DNA from: Punica granatum
Lineage: Eukaryota > Streptophyta > Magnoliopsida > Myrtales > Lythraceae
NCBI RefSeq assembly: GCF_007655135.1
Contig: NC_045128.1
Coordinates: 38,763,885 to 38,827,884 of the forward strand
Length of the DNA: 64,000 nucleotides
Direction of reading: 5' to 3'
The notes below the pieces were generated by a model. The model was not told the DNA's origin and searched no databases. It saw nothing but the letters and a program-made list of their open reading frames with translations. Shown here piece by piece: positions 1 to 12,912 of this stretch (position 1 is the stretch's first letter; each line of letters begins with the position of its first letter). The position numbers were made by a program, and so were the translations under genes.

Positions 1-1424
1 TGCCTGTGCTGTTGCTTTCATGAATGCATCAATCTCGGGATCGGGCTTAATTCCCGAATCCTTTTCTCGTCTTGAGAGCTCTGCAAGCATCTCGTATCTT
101 GTCCCAACGCCCAAACATCGCCCCGAGAAATCTAACGTTTCTCTGACAGTCATCTCCCCATGATGAAGATCATGTTGACTGATATAAGCGCATGTCCTTT
201 GAGGTACGAACTCATTTAACTCATGGCCGCAATAGGTGATTTTTCCAGTTTTCTGTCATTTCGTCTGAGTAAGTTCACTGGCCAAAACTATAATGCCTCG
301 AATTGAAGGAAATGACAGAGGAAAAAACACCCCACCCTTAAATCATCGTCTAGCTTGTCTGCAAGTGCTAGCAACAACGTTGTTTTCCCAGCGCCTGGTG
401 GTCCCAGAAGCAGCGTCATCCTATAGTTATCGATGCAAAGAAATCAGAAATGATGGAATTCGGAATCGTGCTCGTAACTGAATAACAAGATAATGTATTG
501 AGACGAAGCGCAGAGAGATACCTCGATGGTTTGATTATTCCACTTATATCTTTCAGTATCTGGAGTTTCCTTTTCTTAGACGGTGCCAGTCGAATCAACC
601 CGAGGAGACTCTGTTGGTCATGTTACCATAAGAAGAATGATTAAAAAAAAATACTGAGATGGACTAATATGAACATGAACTAGCTTAGAGTTCGGGAATA
701 AACGATGAGCTGAATTGTGCATTGGGTAACCTCAATTGTGTTAATGGTGGCATTGAACAGAGTAGGAATCGCTCTGCTTCCTATATACACATCTCCCTCC
801 ACAGAAAGATGCTCGAACCGTACTTCGATTTTTGGAATCTCAACCCCGACTCTGCATCCGAACAACAAATTAGAAAAATGTTCAGCCCCAGAGTGATATG
901 GAACGGAGTACTGAACGAGGTTCAGACGTACCGGTCGGTTCTGGCCCTCAGCCTTCGGAGGAACTTCTCGTTGTCCTCCTCGACAACCTTGAGGATGTTA
1001 TCCATCAGCTGCTTCTTGTCCTCCATCTTGAGCTTCCTGACATCGATCTGTATAATTTTTTTTTTTAAATGATGACTACAACTTATTAAAACTCGATCTT
1101 AGGCGTTCATAAATTTTGTACATCGACTGAAGAAGTTCGTGGCATTACCTCGCCATGGACGACCTGGCCATCATCGAGGACCTGCCGGAGCATGCCCTTA
1201 CGAAGGCGGTCATAGGTGGGGAGACGCTCAATAGCGGCCCAGCGGAGCTCCTCCTCATCATCATGCTCACGCTGCCGCCCGCTGCGGCTGAACACATCAG
1301 GTGGGGCCAGCCAAGCCTCCCTGAAGCTGCCCGAGGCTGAGAAGCTCCGGCGGCTGCTCGATGCCCAGCTCCCACGGCCGCTCGTCGACCTTGCCAGGTC
1401 ATCTCCCGCCAGGGCCGATGCCAT
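1..1424 (-). CDS. PDR-type ABCG transporter, N-terminal part (partial)
   Basis: Full-size plant ABCG (pleiotropic drug resistance) transporter, expected in the plasma membrane exporting small molecules. Six exons in coding order: 1149-1424, 932-1047, 731-851, 522-610, 336-420, 1-252 (continues beyond the left edge); all junctions are GT-AG and in phase, giving 313 codons. The ATG at 1422-1424 opens a Ser/Arg-rich leader followed by the family signature [21 protein letters not shown]. Exon 2 carries [19 protein letters not shown], exon 3 [11 protein letters not shown], exon 4 [18 protein letters not shown]. Exon 5 holds Walker A (GPPGAGKTT), and exon 6 contains [20 protein letters not shown] with the Q-loop region of the first nucleotide-binding domain. 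Exon 1 is clearly more GC-rich than the rest. From family knowledge it resembles the ABCG29/35/36 clade, but I cannot assign an orthologue. Transmembrane domains and the second NBD lie outside. Confidence 0.95.
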
Positions 1425-2340
1425 CGTCGGAGATCCAATCCACCACGTGACAAAGGACGCGGTTAGTTATATTTACTCAAACCTGTCAGGAAGAATGAAG
1501 AAGGAAGGCGTTGGAATGCATACATCCATCACCCGGAATACGAAAATGGGATGACGATAACAAAATCCGGCAAGTTCTCTCTCTCGTTATCAAACACAGT
1601 TTAGTATGAACTTTCCTACGCATCATATCATATGACACTCCCGTTACAGACGCAGCGAACGTGGATGCCAGAAATATACTCGAGAGAAGAGAAGGATAAT
1701 GAAAAGTTCATAACAAATGAGGAAAGTGTCCTAACGGAGGGGACTAGACTGAGATGTTCAAGACCTGGATCTGATCCTGTGTTGATGAGAAGTGGGTCCG
1801 TCGAACATACTATAAGCCCCTTAAGGCGGACGGGCTCATGTGCCCATGGTTCGAGACCATTCTATCTCGTCGAGCAAAGTCGAATCGGCGACCTAGTATT
1901 CGGTTTCGGCTTCCTACAGCGATGCTAAAATTTGAAGAGTATCCAAAACACAGATGCAGAGGACAGGAGGACGCGAATAAGAAGGGATCCACAACCAACA
2001 TATCATGCAGAGGATATCACCAATAAAACTAAAAATAAATAATGCAATCTGACATAGTTTTTTTTTTTTTTTAAAAAAAAATCTAATACTTCCAGCTCGT
2101 CTGCGATGAACTAATTTTTAAAGCGCATTGAATGTTTTTTTTTTTTCTCTCCGAAAAGAATTTTTTATTATTTACTTCCCCCCCGATGTAGAGGATTCCT
2201 TTCCTCCGGCCATTGAATTTAGCGTAAATGGAAGATGGCGGAAAAAAGAGAGCCGGAAATGTAGCCCGAAGTGTCACGTGCTGGGCCCCGCACGTGCAGA
2301 TTGTTCGATCAATGATTTGCTTGCCTATGATTAACAACCA
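1425..2340 (-). promoter_or_regulatory. Upstream region of the ABCG gene with paired G-boxes
   Basis: Region 5' of the ABCG start codon. It has no convincing coding sequence; short open frames here match no family I know. It contains T-rich runs near 2060-2080 and 2130-2155 and two CACGTG palindromes at 2275-2280 and 2291-2296, separated by a GGGCCC-containing spacer. CACGTG is the G-box core bound by plant bZIP and bHLH factors. Assignment as this gene's promoter is inferred only from position, about 850 bp upstream of the ATG. Confidence 0.4.
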
Positions 2341-4160
2341 GCCATCGTTGCTCTTCTTTCACTATTAAGTCGCATGATCTGCAACTGGTCGCCCGATGTG
2401 AAAATCAAATAAGTCGTATGTATGCATCTCAAAAGTTTACAACCACCGCCGCACTATAGATCGTACTTAATTCACTTTGGCAGCTGATGAAAGCCGAATG
2501 AATTCTGAAAGTGACAGGCGAGACGTCGATTTTGAATCTAAGAAAAAAATCGAGTGCAGAAATCAAATAAAAGAAAAGTGAACAAGAAGTAATAGTTAAT
2601 TAATTGATTGATTATTATTTAGTGCGGAATGTGGAGTGGAAGGATTCTCACGCATCTATGGATCAAAATAACATCAGGGGTGGAAACGTGGGGGATTTTC
2701 GTAACGGAGAAGGGGCGCGTCACTTGTGATTACGCCACCCCTCCCGGCCTTCTAGAAGCTCTCCCGCACGGATGATCTTGCGGATCAGAGACCCGCTTCG
2801 GTCCACACATTGAAGTCAACCGGTTTAGTGAATCGCGATTTGTTAAGAGACAGGTCGTTTCCTAATTTATTGCCGCATCGAAATATCTAAAAACTACTAA
2901 CAAACATTTGAAGTCGCGGAGTATCCTCTAATTATCGACGAAAGTTTTAGCTGTATAAAAAGCAGTGATTGATAAATTAAAATTCGAAAATTCTAGTTTC
3001 AAAATTTTACAATCGAGATTTTCACGTACCCATTTGTTTTGAGTTTCCTTACTTACGTGAAACTCACCTCGTTTGGAGCATATCATATGTCTAGTATAGC
3101 TAGTTCCTCTCATAGATGATGTATCGACAATGAACTATCTAATAGACTAATGCCGATTGACTTGTCCTTAGGCCAAGACAACAAATGCAAGAAATCCAAA
3201 GAGCTGAAGAAAATCCACGACATGATAATCCATTCATACATGCATATATACAACTTTTCAACTACTTGGCTATTAGATACACTTCATACGAGTGTCGCTA
3301 GACTTTTCTCTAATTAATCAACGTATATATTTAGGCCACAGACGTACCTGGCTGGAGTTTCAAACTCTCGTGCAAGCTGTTATCGTCCGTTCAACCGTAG
3401 TAGGCTAAAGAAATACTTCTTTCGGACTCTCCTATGTTTTTCTTTTCTTTTCTTTTTTCCTTTTACCGCAATGAAATCCTCTCGTATATAGACTTGGTGT
3501 TCGAAAACCCTCAAAATACGATTTTCCAAAAAGGGTTATCGCCAGAGAATATTGTGTGGCCAGGACATAATCTTTCTAGAAGCTTTGTCCTTTGTCCTTT
3601 TTTTTTATTTTTTATTTTGTTGGGCAAATCTCTAGAAGCTTTAATTCTCTTTCGGGTAAGTATCACGTAACGCATCTAAAAATGCCAAGCGTGATTTAGG
3701 CTTAGATTAATGAGTTAATTGACTAATGTCATTGGCACTAGCAGTGCTATGTTCTCAGAGTCGAGGCGAATGTCTCACGATAGCAGATCTGTAACTATTT
3801 TTTCCAATTTGGAGGTGAGTTTCTAGCAATCGGAATGGCAATTTCCCAAATTGATATCGTTTTCGAATAACGTCCGTGTGTATATATCGTCATTGATCAC
3901 TATATATATAAATATATATATATATATGACCAAAACTAGGAAATAATCATTTTTTCCGTAAATAGGAAATAATCATTTTTAATTTCTTCAAATCTGTCAC
4001 CATCAAATTGTTTATTTATTATTACTAGTCGAAATGCACGTGCGTTGTACGTGAATACTGTCGTTTAATGTTTTCAAATAAATTTTACCTCTATAATTAA
4101 GATTGTAAACATAAAAAAATTACCTACCATATGCATTGAAATGGATGATAAAATAATTAT
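2341..4160. other. AT-rich intergenic DNA, no gene seen
   Basis: No exon-like frame on either strand. A TA dinucleotide tract lies near 3900-3930. A short palindromic stretch at about 4034-4052 (GCACGTGCGTTGTACGTG) resembles a repeat-end motif that recurs elsewhere in the window. Confidence 0.5.
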
Positions 4161-4422
4161 TGAGCACTGTAAAAGTTGTTTGTGTACTGTGAAAAATACA
4201 TATATTTGTCACATGTTAGGGAGGAAATGTACACGGCGATATATATATTTCTTATGTTACTTCATTGTAGGCTCAATGAAATATGATTAATTGAGCGCCG
4301 TAGAAGTTGTTTGTGTACTGTGAAAAATACGTATATTTGTCACGTGTTAGGTAGGATATGTACACAGCGATATATATTTTTATTATGTTACTTAATTGTA
4401 GGCTCAATGAAATAAGATTTAA
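4161..4422. repeat. 131-bp tandem duplication (two copies)
   Basis: Copy 1 is 4161-4291 and copy 2 is 4292-4422. Both start with TGAGC and share GTTGTTTGTGTACTGTG, a TATATTTGTCAC block and a TAGGCTCAATGAAATA end. Differences are mainly substitutions. It sits just left of the copia LTR; function unknown, no coding potential. Confidence 0.85.
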
Positions 4423-4538
4423 TCAATAAAGAAATTAGGTACCAAAATGACCTAAAAGACTATATAATAATTTATAGCATAGGAACTCCCGTCATCAGAT
4501 CACCCTAAATAGTTCAACATAATTTAGCATCATAGATA

Positions 4539-6159
4539 TGTAGGAATCGCCCGCCTAATAGAGCAATAGCGAAATTTCGAGACTCGCGGTGCTAGCAGTC
4601 TATACCCGAAGGAAGGCACCCGAACAAGATATAATTATTAGACTAATGGACTCGAATAGGGCCCTTGAACAAGTTGTAATCATATCAACTTGCCGTGATC
4701 AAATCGGGTAATTCTCGAACCCGAACATCGATGCCTTAAAGCATGGACCTAGGTGCCCATATATAGGGCTTTGGAGGGGGCATGGATGGGTTCTCAAATC
4801 AATGCGGGATTGCCAAGAGTATGTTCTCTATGTGCCATCTGTCACATTCTTATTGGGCCAAGGGTCATCGCATTATTGGACCACTTGTCAATACACAATC
4901 GAACCACTTGCCATCACTTGATTGGTTCGTGTGTCGACACGCACGATTGAGCCACTTGGATGGGTTCCCTCCATGCCATATGTCGCCTCACAAGTCGCGC
5001 CACGTGTCAGCACATTGTTGGTCCACTTTTCATCATATGATTGGACCAAGTGTCATCGCCCGATTCGACCCCTTATTCTATCCATTAAATTTAATGATCG
5101 AAAACCAATCAATCGGGAAGTTTAATCTCATTAAACATCCGATATTTTTGACTTATGCTCAAACTCATCTAATCTCTATTGAATGAGGTCGCCTTCATCA
5201 TTCGTCGATTTGGTTGTTACGTGTGACCCTGTAGGTTCCCGATTACCTTGGTAGTAATACTGAAATTTTCATTTCGACATTACAAACAGTGAGCGACATT
5301 TAGTAATGAATCACTGTTATCCAAGCAATCTGAAAGTCAATTATTTGACGAGCCTATGGACTATGTTATCGTACAACAATGCCCCTTTGTCCTTTATATC
5401 TCGATCAAAGCCCAAGGCACGGTCAATATCATCCTTGTAACAATCTATTTTCTTGGTTGCGGGTAAATCTGTCATAGCAAATGAGCTTGATATCTCTATA
5501 TCGACTCATTTGGGTATGCGTATATACTTCCAGACTTCACCCACCAAAGGGCCTAGTGAGATATTGCTCCCGTTATAAAGGAGAGACAAATCATATCTTG
5601 GTCATTCACATTTCTCACCATGTTTTGTGACATACCCAATTACTGTCTTTATAACTATCCTATTACGTTTGGTGTTTGACAGTATCAAAGAACACGGCAT
5701 ACCATGTAAGAATCAATGATGACCTCAAGTCAAAGGATCTCTACATCATAGTCACTATGAGGACTACTAATGATAATCTCGTAACGACTCATGTAGCTGT
5801 CTCATGATAGGTCAATCCAGTACGCATTACCCCTAATACATAGATGTGGTGTAACTTGATATTTTTACATCCATGACCTGTGAAACTAGGTCATCAATCA
5901 CGACCACACTGGTCTAGCTACATTATCGTCGTCCTTCATAACGATAGTACTTTGACTAGGGATGTTTAAGAATAGTGTTCATCATTGATAGGATCTCGCA
6001 ATCAAGTCATCCTTGATGCCTATCGAACCTACTATCCGAGGATGTTATCGTGTAAAATGAAAGCGCAACTACACGATAACATAAATGCCTCATGGTATAT
6101 AGACGTCATAATATAGAGTTGATGACAAATTGCCTCTAGAGTACACATCAATCCCAACA
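4539..6159 (-). mobile_element. Ty1/copia LTR (3' LTR of a minus-strand element)
   Basis: In element orientation the LTR starts TGTTGGGATTGATGTG at 6159, immediately after the purine-rich AAGTGGGAGAT (polypurine tract, about 6160-6170) that follows the polyprotein end. The inner edge is therefore well supported. The outer edge at 4539 is chosen because the plus strand begins TGTAGG there, giving a TGT...ACA pair and about 1.6 kb; this edge is less certain. Inside, around 4825-5080, is an imperfect series of about 38-bp units carrying CACTTG/CACGTGTCA-like words. These produce the longer open frames at 4753-5186, which I regard as spurious. No matching second LTR is visible in the window. Confidence 0.6.
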
Positions 6160-8190
6160 ATCTCCCACTTGCACTGTAGTCAATTTGGCATCTCACTTAT
6201 GTCCATAGACCTAGTGTAAACCTCAAGCTTGCACTATGCAAGAGATTCCGCATATGGGTCGATGATATTCCCATCCGTTGGTATTTTGCATACCTCCACA
6301 TCTCCTCTGTCGATAATCCTACAGATGAGATGGAAGCGCCTCAGTATATATTTGGATCGCTGGTGAGATCTGGGTTCACTAGCTTGCATAATGGCTCCAC
6401 TATTACCGCAATAGAGGCCCACTAGGCCTACTATGCTAAGAACTTGTCAAGTTCTGTTATAAACTTTTGATCCAAATAAACTCTTTTGCAGCATTGGAGG
6501 TTGTAATATACTCGGCATCTGTGTTAGAATTGGCAACTATGTCCAGCTTACAGCGCCTCCATTTAGGCAGAACACGTACCATAACCATAGTCTATAATCA
6601 TCCTTAATGGACTGGAAACGCGCAGCGTTGTAACCCCTAACAACGAGCTCATCTTCGTTTCCATACACCAAGAACATATCCTTAGTCCTTCCTAAGTAGT
6701 TAAAGATGTTCTTCACTGCGATCCAGTATCTTAGAATGTGTTTGGTTTTTGAGTTGAGTTGAGTTGAGTTGAGTTTTAGTTTTAATTGGTTTGTAATGAT
6801 TGTATTGTTGAATTATGAGAAAAAATGTGAAAAAGTAATGAATAGTTGAGAGAAAATAATGATTAAGTAATGATTGTGTTGTTGAATTGTGAAAAAAGTA
6901 ATGAATAGTTGAGAGAATTTAATATTAAAAATTGAATTGAATGGTTAAAAAAATTTAAAAAATGAAAAAAATAATGATTGTGTTATTGAATTGAAGATAA
7001 GTGGAGTTGAATTGAGTAGAATTAAAAATTTTTAAAAAACCAAACACACCTTAAGGGGATATCAGGTCGAGTGCATAGCATGACATACATAATGGATCCA
7101 ATAGCTGACACATGGAATCCTACTCATGTTATCCTTAGGACACTAAGCCTTCAAAAAGCTTTTGCCCAACACTTTATCTATGTATGCACCCTGATTTAGG
7201 CCGAGCAATCTTCTTGATTTCTCTATAAATCCCAATATCTAACAAGTAGGTAGCTTTGCTTAAGTCTTTCATGGAGAATCATGTACCCAACCAAGTCTAG
7301 CAAGGTAAGGACGACATTCCCAATCAAAAATGTGTCATCCACATACAACATCGGGAAGACTATCACACTCCCATTGACCTTCTGCCAGACACAGGGCTCA
7401 TCTTCGTTCTTGACGAAGCCAAACTCTTTGATGCGTTGTCGAAACGAAGATTCCAACTCCTTAGTAATATCCTAATGGATTTAAGCATAGCCACTGGGGA
7501 AATGTTTCATCATAGTCTATACTATGAACTTATTTGAAACTTTTAGCCACCAATAGGCCCCTTAAGGTAATCACATTACCGTCCATGTCGATTTTCTTTT
7601 GAAAACCCATTTACATCCGATGTGTGTAACCCTTTAGGTGCATCAACCAAAGTTCATACCTGATTGGCATACATGGACTCCATCTCAAATCTTGTGGCCT
7701 CTAGCATTTTCTCGTAGTATGGGCCTATCACGGTTTCCGCATAGGTTGTAAGCTCATCATTATCTTGAGTCATGAGAAATCCATATCTCTCAGGCTCACG
7801 ACGTATCTTACTAGACCTACGAGACTCCTATGTCACATGTGTAGAAGATTGTGCCACAACACCTTGTGGTACTTATTCTGAAACCTCACCCGTCGACTGG
7901 TCAATGTCATTTTGTGGTAGAACTTCCTCAAGTTCTAATTTCCTCCCACTAGTTCATTTGAAGAGAAACTCTTTTTTAAGGAATACAGTTACACGAGTGA
8001 CAAACACTTTACTCTCAATGGGATTACAGAAATAGTATCCTCGAGTCTCCTTAAGATACCCCGCAAAGTAACATTTATCCATAAAGACACATTGGGACAT
8101 TCCCAAACCATATCTCATATGGTGTCTTTTGAACCGATTTCGATTAAGCATGTTTTAATATGAGAGCAGCTGTCTGTAATTTCAAAAAAG
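6160..8190 (-). pseudogene. Ty1/copia polyprotein remnant (integrase C-end, RT, RNase H)
   Basis: Read on the minus strand the remnant runs 8190 to 6160. At 8190-7950 it shows an integrase-to-linker segment (QTAALILKHA, then KCYFAGYLKETRGYYFCNPI). At 7460-7220 it has reverse transcriptase with the YVDD catalytic box (FPMLYVDDTFLIG). Near 7130-7060 is a VSAIGSIMY...CTRPDI block, near 6700-6560 WIAVKNIFNYLGRTKDM, and at 6540-6180 RNase H (NSNTDAEYI, then EPRSHQRSKYILRRFHLI, ending QCKWEIVG). Several frameshifts and stops break the frame, and a MITE interrupts it. The 5' part (gag, protease, most of integrase) and the 5' LTR are missing, so the element is truncated and non-autonomous. Confidence 0.9.
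6734..7050. mobile_element. PIF/Harbinger (Tourist-like) MITE nested in the copia remnant
   Basis: A 317-bp AT-rich insertion flanked by TTA at 6731-6733 and 7051-7053. The termini are imperfect inverted repeats: GAATGTGTTTGGTTTTT at the left and, reverse-complemented, GGTGTGTTTGGTTTTTT at the right. The interior has repeated GAGTTGAGTT and AATGATTGTGTTGTTGAATTG words. The copia reading resumes on either side, so the insertion is later than the copia element. A close relative lies at 45412-45707 and a more distant, inverted one at 28682-29010. The TTA duplication and GTGTTTGG-type ends fit PIF/Harbinger. Confidence 0.85.
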
Positions 8191-11100
8191 TAGATAAATT
8201 AAACATGTTTGAGACTCCATATAACTGTAAAAATACCCTCACTATTTCAAGCATTTCCCATCTTCATCTTCCTCCTTTGCAAAACATTTCGAGACAAGCG
8301 GATATTTCATTGATATTGTATTACGTGATGCATATATTGTCACCAATCAATAATCATAAGCTAGCTAGTGATCTTCATATATGGAATGTGTCTTCTCTCA
8401 CCACATGGAAATACAATGAAAAACACATGAATAAAAAGCACACTCAACAATACCTATAAACAACAAGAAAATGAGTTTCAAAGTGAAACCGGTTAGATAT
8501 ATGTTGTGAAAGACATTCACTTGAAAATGGATTTCTCACGCCAACCTCAGTGCAAATAGCTGGATCATATGCTACTCCCAAGATTTCACAAACTACTTGG
8601 GGATCTTTTAATGTGCACTCAAATGGAAATTTGATGAACTTATAAATGTTTGGATGCTAGTGAATGAACTTAGAAGTAGAAATGGAGTTTTGGAATCTTA
8701 TAATAAATAATTGAAAAAAAATATTCAAAAGGAGGTAGAAGTAGAACTTATAAAATTAGAGGATACCGAAAAATGTAAAGAAAAGCTTTCAAAAAAATGA
8801 CAGATAGGCATTTATAGTTTGTAAAATCTCTTATTTCTTCAATGTATAGACACATCTCTTTAATATACAGACACATTCATAATCTGAAAAATGGCATTCA
8901 ATAAACTCTCAAAGAGATATGATTTAGATGATCAAGGGGCATGGCAAAAATTTTCACGAACACATTAAATTTGAAATCATCACAATGAAAACTAAAAAAA
9001 AAAATAGAAATATATGCATCTTATGAGTAAATCGTTTTTATCATGTTAATGGCGGATGATTACCAAGAAACAAAGATGTATACTGTACCTTGAGAGTTAT
9101 GATTTCAACCATAGGATTACATGTTTAAACATGTTAGGACAATGAAAATTGAAAATGAACATAAGTTACAACAAAATTTTGAAATTATATAAGTCGGTGT
9201 GAAAAATTAGGGTAAACGTATATGTGATGAAAAGCTAACTCGATTGCGACAGATGAGAGGCAAGAAAATAAAGATGGATGTTGAATAGAAAGATCAACAT
9301 ATATATATAGATATATATATATTGTCAAAATGTATGACCAAAAGTTACGAGTCGAAACTGTACAAGAAAAAGTCATGATGATACAAGGATATTTTTGAAA
9401 TATTGAAAATTGGAGGAACTCATTGTACTTTTATATCTAGTATAGATTAATACAAAATAACATTAATTTAATCAAGCAATGGTAATAATCGAGTTGTGCC
9501 TGAACCTTAAATCTGACATCATTTGTTTGCTTTGCTTTTTTTCTTTAATTATTATTGTTACAAAGAGTACTTATTAACCTGATCAGGCTGGCCCCGATTG
9601 CCAGGATTCGACCCGACCCAAAGTGCCAGAACCCGATCTCACCTAAACCGACTCGGGTAATTTGACCCGACAGACCCCACCCGCGACGTAACGACGCCGT
9701 ACTCCTTGACTATCCAACTCGGTCCAACTCCCTCCCTTCTTAGACAACGGCTTCTTCTCTGTGGACTACTGCCTTGCCCATGCAACTGAATCTCTACCCT
9801 CCACTACAAAGGATTGTACTCTTGGTCAGTCAATCGTTTAAACCACCTGTAAATCAGACCTTTTATGGTCTCCCCTTTTTTGTTAGTATTTGTAGGTTTC
9901 AAGCTCCCCAACGGCATTCATTGGTTTGAACCGATTAAGGAAGTTAGGTACTTTAATTTGATGGTCTAGCTAGTTTTAGATTAGTTAGGTTGTCACTGAT
10001 TTGAACCGATCATAGGAATATAGCTGAACTTATTTGAATGTCTAGGGATTAACCATTTAGAATTTGGTTGATTGTATTAGTCTAGAGGTATGACCTGTGT
10101 GGAATACTGGTCTAAGACTCCTCTTGGCTCTGCTTATTTATGTAGCAATCTCTGTATGAATTGCGTTATGCTCTGCTTTCCAATCTTCACTGAGGTGCAT
10201 GTAGAGTTTAGTCGCAAAAGTTTGAAAACGAACTACAGCAACAAGATTGATCTCTACAATTGTATTGTATTTGATGAACTTCAGTCACTTTTATCTTCCT
10301 TTGTAGTGATCTAGGTGGATTTACTTTTTTTTTTTTAGTTTTGTAATGTAACCTCTTAGATATTTTCTCCTTGTACTCATTTTTGTCATCAATGGACATT
10401 CATTGATTATCGAGAAAAAAAAACTAAAAGAATATTGGGGAAAGAATAATAATGGAATACACAGACTCTCACATATAAGATTTGAACTCATAGCCTTTAC
10501 GTCCTAAGTCAAAAGAGATAGTCAGTATATCAACTCCATTTCTCTATTTACCTAGTTTTTCGTACACATCCCTCCTCTCTTTCTAGCCACCAATTTTATT
10601 TTATTTTTTGGCCAGTTCTAGCTACCATTAGGTATTCCTAATTAACTAATTTATCGCCAACTTTTTTTTATAACCCACAAATCTTTTTTTTTGTAGATAA
10701 GCAACAAATCTATTAAAATTAAAATCAATTAAACGTTGTCTTAATCAGTTAGTCCATTAAGTTTTTCTTTTGGGAAATAATCTAGGAAGTTTTTTTAAAA
10801 ATTCTTTGTATCTTCTGAATCGATGAAATTACAATATTTTTGCTTAGAAAAAAGAATTACGTGATTTTGAATTCGGTTTTTATAAGTAGAATTTCTCACA
10901 TTCCTCTATCTTCATTCAATATCTCCAATCATATTTATGAACTTTTACTGTAACCAATCAAGGAAAAAAAATTACAACCCTTTTTTTTATTATTATTCAC
11001 CACTTGATATCTGAAAAGTCATTAAGCTAATTCAGATTTCAAACAGTCGGCCGATTTTGAGCTTGCAACCTCTAAATCTATAAGTGAGGAAGTGCATCAC

Positions 11101-11289
11101 TATGTTACATCATCTTTTGATCAGAGTAGGGATTTTATTGGAAGAAAAAAAAAAAGCGCTGAGTCACCGCATGATAGGCCGCGGTAGGACAAGTTGTTCT
11201 TAATTGCTTTGTTCTTTTCTTTTAACTGTTTGTGGAAAATTTCTCTATCAGATCACGGGTGCCTTACCATAAGACGACGGGCCTTTTTC
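8191..11289. other. Intergenic DNA with a possible transcribed or retroposed remnant
   Basis: Mostly AT-rich DNA without recognisable exons. The stretch of about 9590-10420 is different: it starts GC-richer with repeated GACCCGAC words, holds a short open frame at 10090-10314 of no recognised family, and ends in an A-rich tail (about 10413-10425) after a 3'UTR-like segment. This could be the 3' end of a retroposed copy, a LINE fragment or a non-coding transcript. I cannot decide which. Short TA repeats occur near 9298-9325. Confidence 0.35.
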
Positions 11290-11800
11290 TTGGAAATTAT
11301 AATTTCACATTTAAAAAATAAAAAAATCTCTATAAATTTATATGAGATTTGAGTATCAATATTTATCAACTTAAGCTTTTAAGTGGATATGGGTCTAAGT
11401 CCGTATAAGTTCATAGAAAATCAATAGGCTATCAAAGCCTAGGTTACACGTATACGTGCCCACGCGCGTATGACCCGCATCACGCCAAGTCCAGTATACC
11501 CGAGAACAGCCAAAAAGAGTGCCTCGTGGTAGTCCCCTCTCGCCCGAACACGGAAGTTGAGCTCGACTCGATGTCAGTTGTTGAGGACGAGTGTTTAAGG
11601 GTACGTGACAATGTGAAGGCAAAAATAAATCACACGTTGCACGTGAGGGTGAGTGTTAGGAATTATAATCCCATATTGAAAAAATGACAAAAAAAACTTA
11701 TGGATTTATATGAAACTTAAATATCAATACTTATCTGCTTGAACTTTTAAATAGATATGGGCCCCAATTCGTATAAGCTCAATGAAAATTTAATATTTTT
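11290..11800. repeat. Direct repeat pair, LTR-like
   Basis: Two direct copies of about 115-150 bp lie at about 11290-11415 and 11651-11800. Each begins with a GGAAATTATAAT or GGAATTATAATCCCATATTG motif. Each continues through a TAAATTTATATGAGA or GATTTATATGAAACTT block to a GGATATGGGTCTAAGTCCGT or AGATATGGGCCCCAATTCGT block. The second copy starts TGTTAGGAATTATAATCCC, an opening I associate with plant LTRs. The spacer (about 235 bp) is GC-richer with no open frame. A small non-autonomous LTR element or a local duplication would both fit. Confidence 0.5.
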
Positions 11801-12912
11801 TGGCAAACTTAAGACGGACTCAATCTTTTGCGTGCGACGTAGGTCGTAGAGCGACCCACCACTTTTCATACATTAAAGCCATGCGGACTCTTCCTGCTCT
11901 GCGACGAAAGCCGCTTAATCGAAATGGAACCCACACTTCATCATCTATTTCGATGCTTTTAAATTGATTTTTCCCTTTCTCCATATCGCGGATGGGACGG
12001 GGCAGTCCCGCTATTAGTATAATAAAATGGCCAGTACTAGGTACATGTAACCACATGCATGTGTGCTCTGTCCCTCCCGGTGGATCGGTTTATATCCAAG
12101 CTACGCGCTTTAATATGAGCTCGACGGACTACGAAAAATAATCTATGCATTTTCAGCTACTTATGTGATTATGTGTTTAGGTCTATAACATGCGTATAAC
12201 GCAAAGGATTTGCTACGGCACGATCCGTTGCTCTCAAATTTTAAACGACGACACAACCAATCATGTCAACGTACGTCTGTCGGCTCAGTAAAGCTGCAAA
12301 GTTCTGCTTATATATATATGTGTGCGCGCGCGCGTGATGACGTTTTCCCGGACGGGAAGCTTTTACTAAGCTGACATAAATTAATTGCCGAAATTTAGAA
12401 AATTCATATGGAATAGGCTGCAATGAGAAGCTTTCTGGAAAGTATTTGAGGAGCTCAGTAAATTCCAACTCATTCAAGTTTAAATTGAGTGAGTCCATTA
12501 AAGAGTAAAATTTTTTCAATCGTGAATTTTTTTTATTCATAAAATTTGATTATATAAAATCTTAAGTTGAGAGAAAGAGGTGTCTGAGTACCGGAACTGA
12601 TTCAGCATGGAAACTGTTGTATGCGGCATTAATGGAAGGGAAGCGATATGCAGAATTTTTAGGTGATGGCCACCTGCCCTATCGTACTCTGACTCAAATT
12701 AAGTGCAGTAGTAGGAGATTTGCACCACGGAAATTATCTCGACATCTCCGACCCAACGGATTAACGCAAAGTGGTGGGTCCTCATGTTAATTTAATGACC
12801 TCGAGGTGTAAATGGACGGCCGGATTTCTCATCACATAATTTACCCACGGTCTTTTACTTTCATCGGGAGAGGAGATTTAGTATAATAGCATACCATGTC
12901 AACTCCAAATTA
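11801..12912. other. Intergenic DNA, no gene seen
   Basis: No exon-like sequence. It contains an alternating purine-pyrimidine tract at about 12309-12333 (TATATATATATGTGTGCGCGCGCGCG), a simple repeat of the type able to adopt Z-DNA in vitro. Confidence 0.5.

Noticed and set aside
1632..1928. 98-aa open frame upstream of the ABCG gene
   Set aside because: No family resemblance, no splice partners, wrong strand relative to the gene; likely chance.
4753..5186. Overlapping open frames of 65-134 aa on the plus strand
   Set aside because: They lie inside the copia LTR over imperfect 38-bp repeats, are antisense to the element and show no protein-like composition.
12309..12333. Alternating TA/TG/CG tract as a regulatory Z-DNA element
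   Set aside because: It is an ordinary microsatellite with no nearby gene to link it to.
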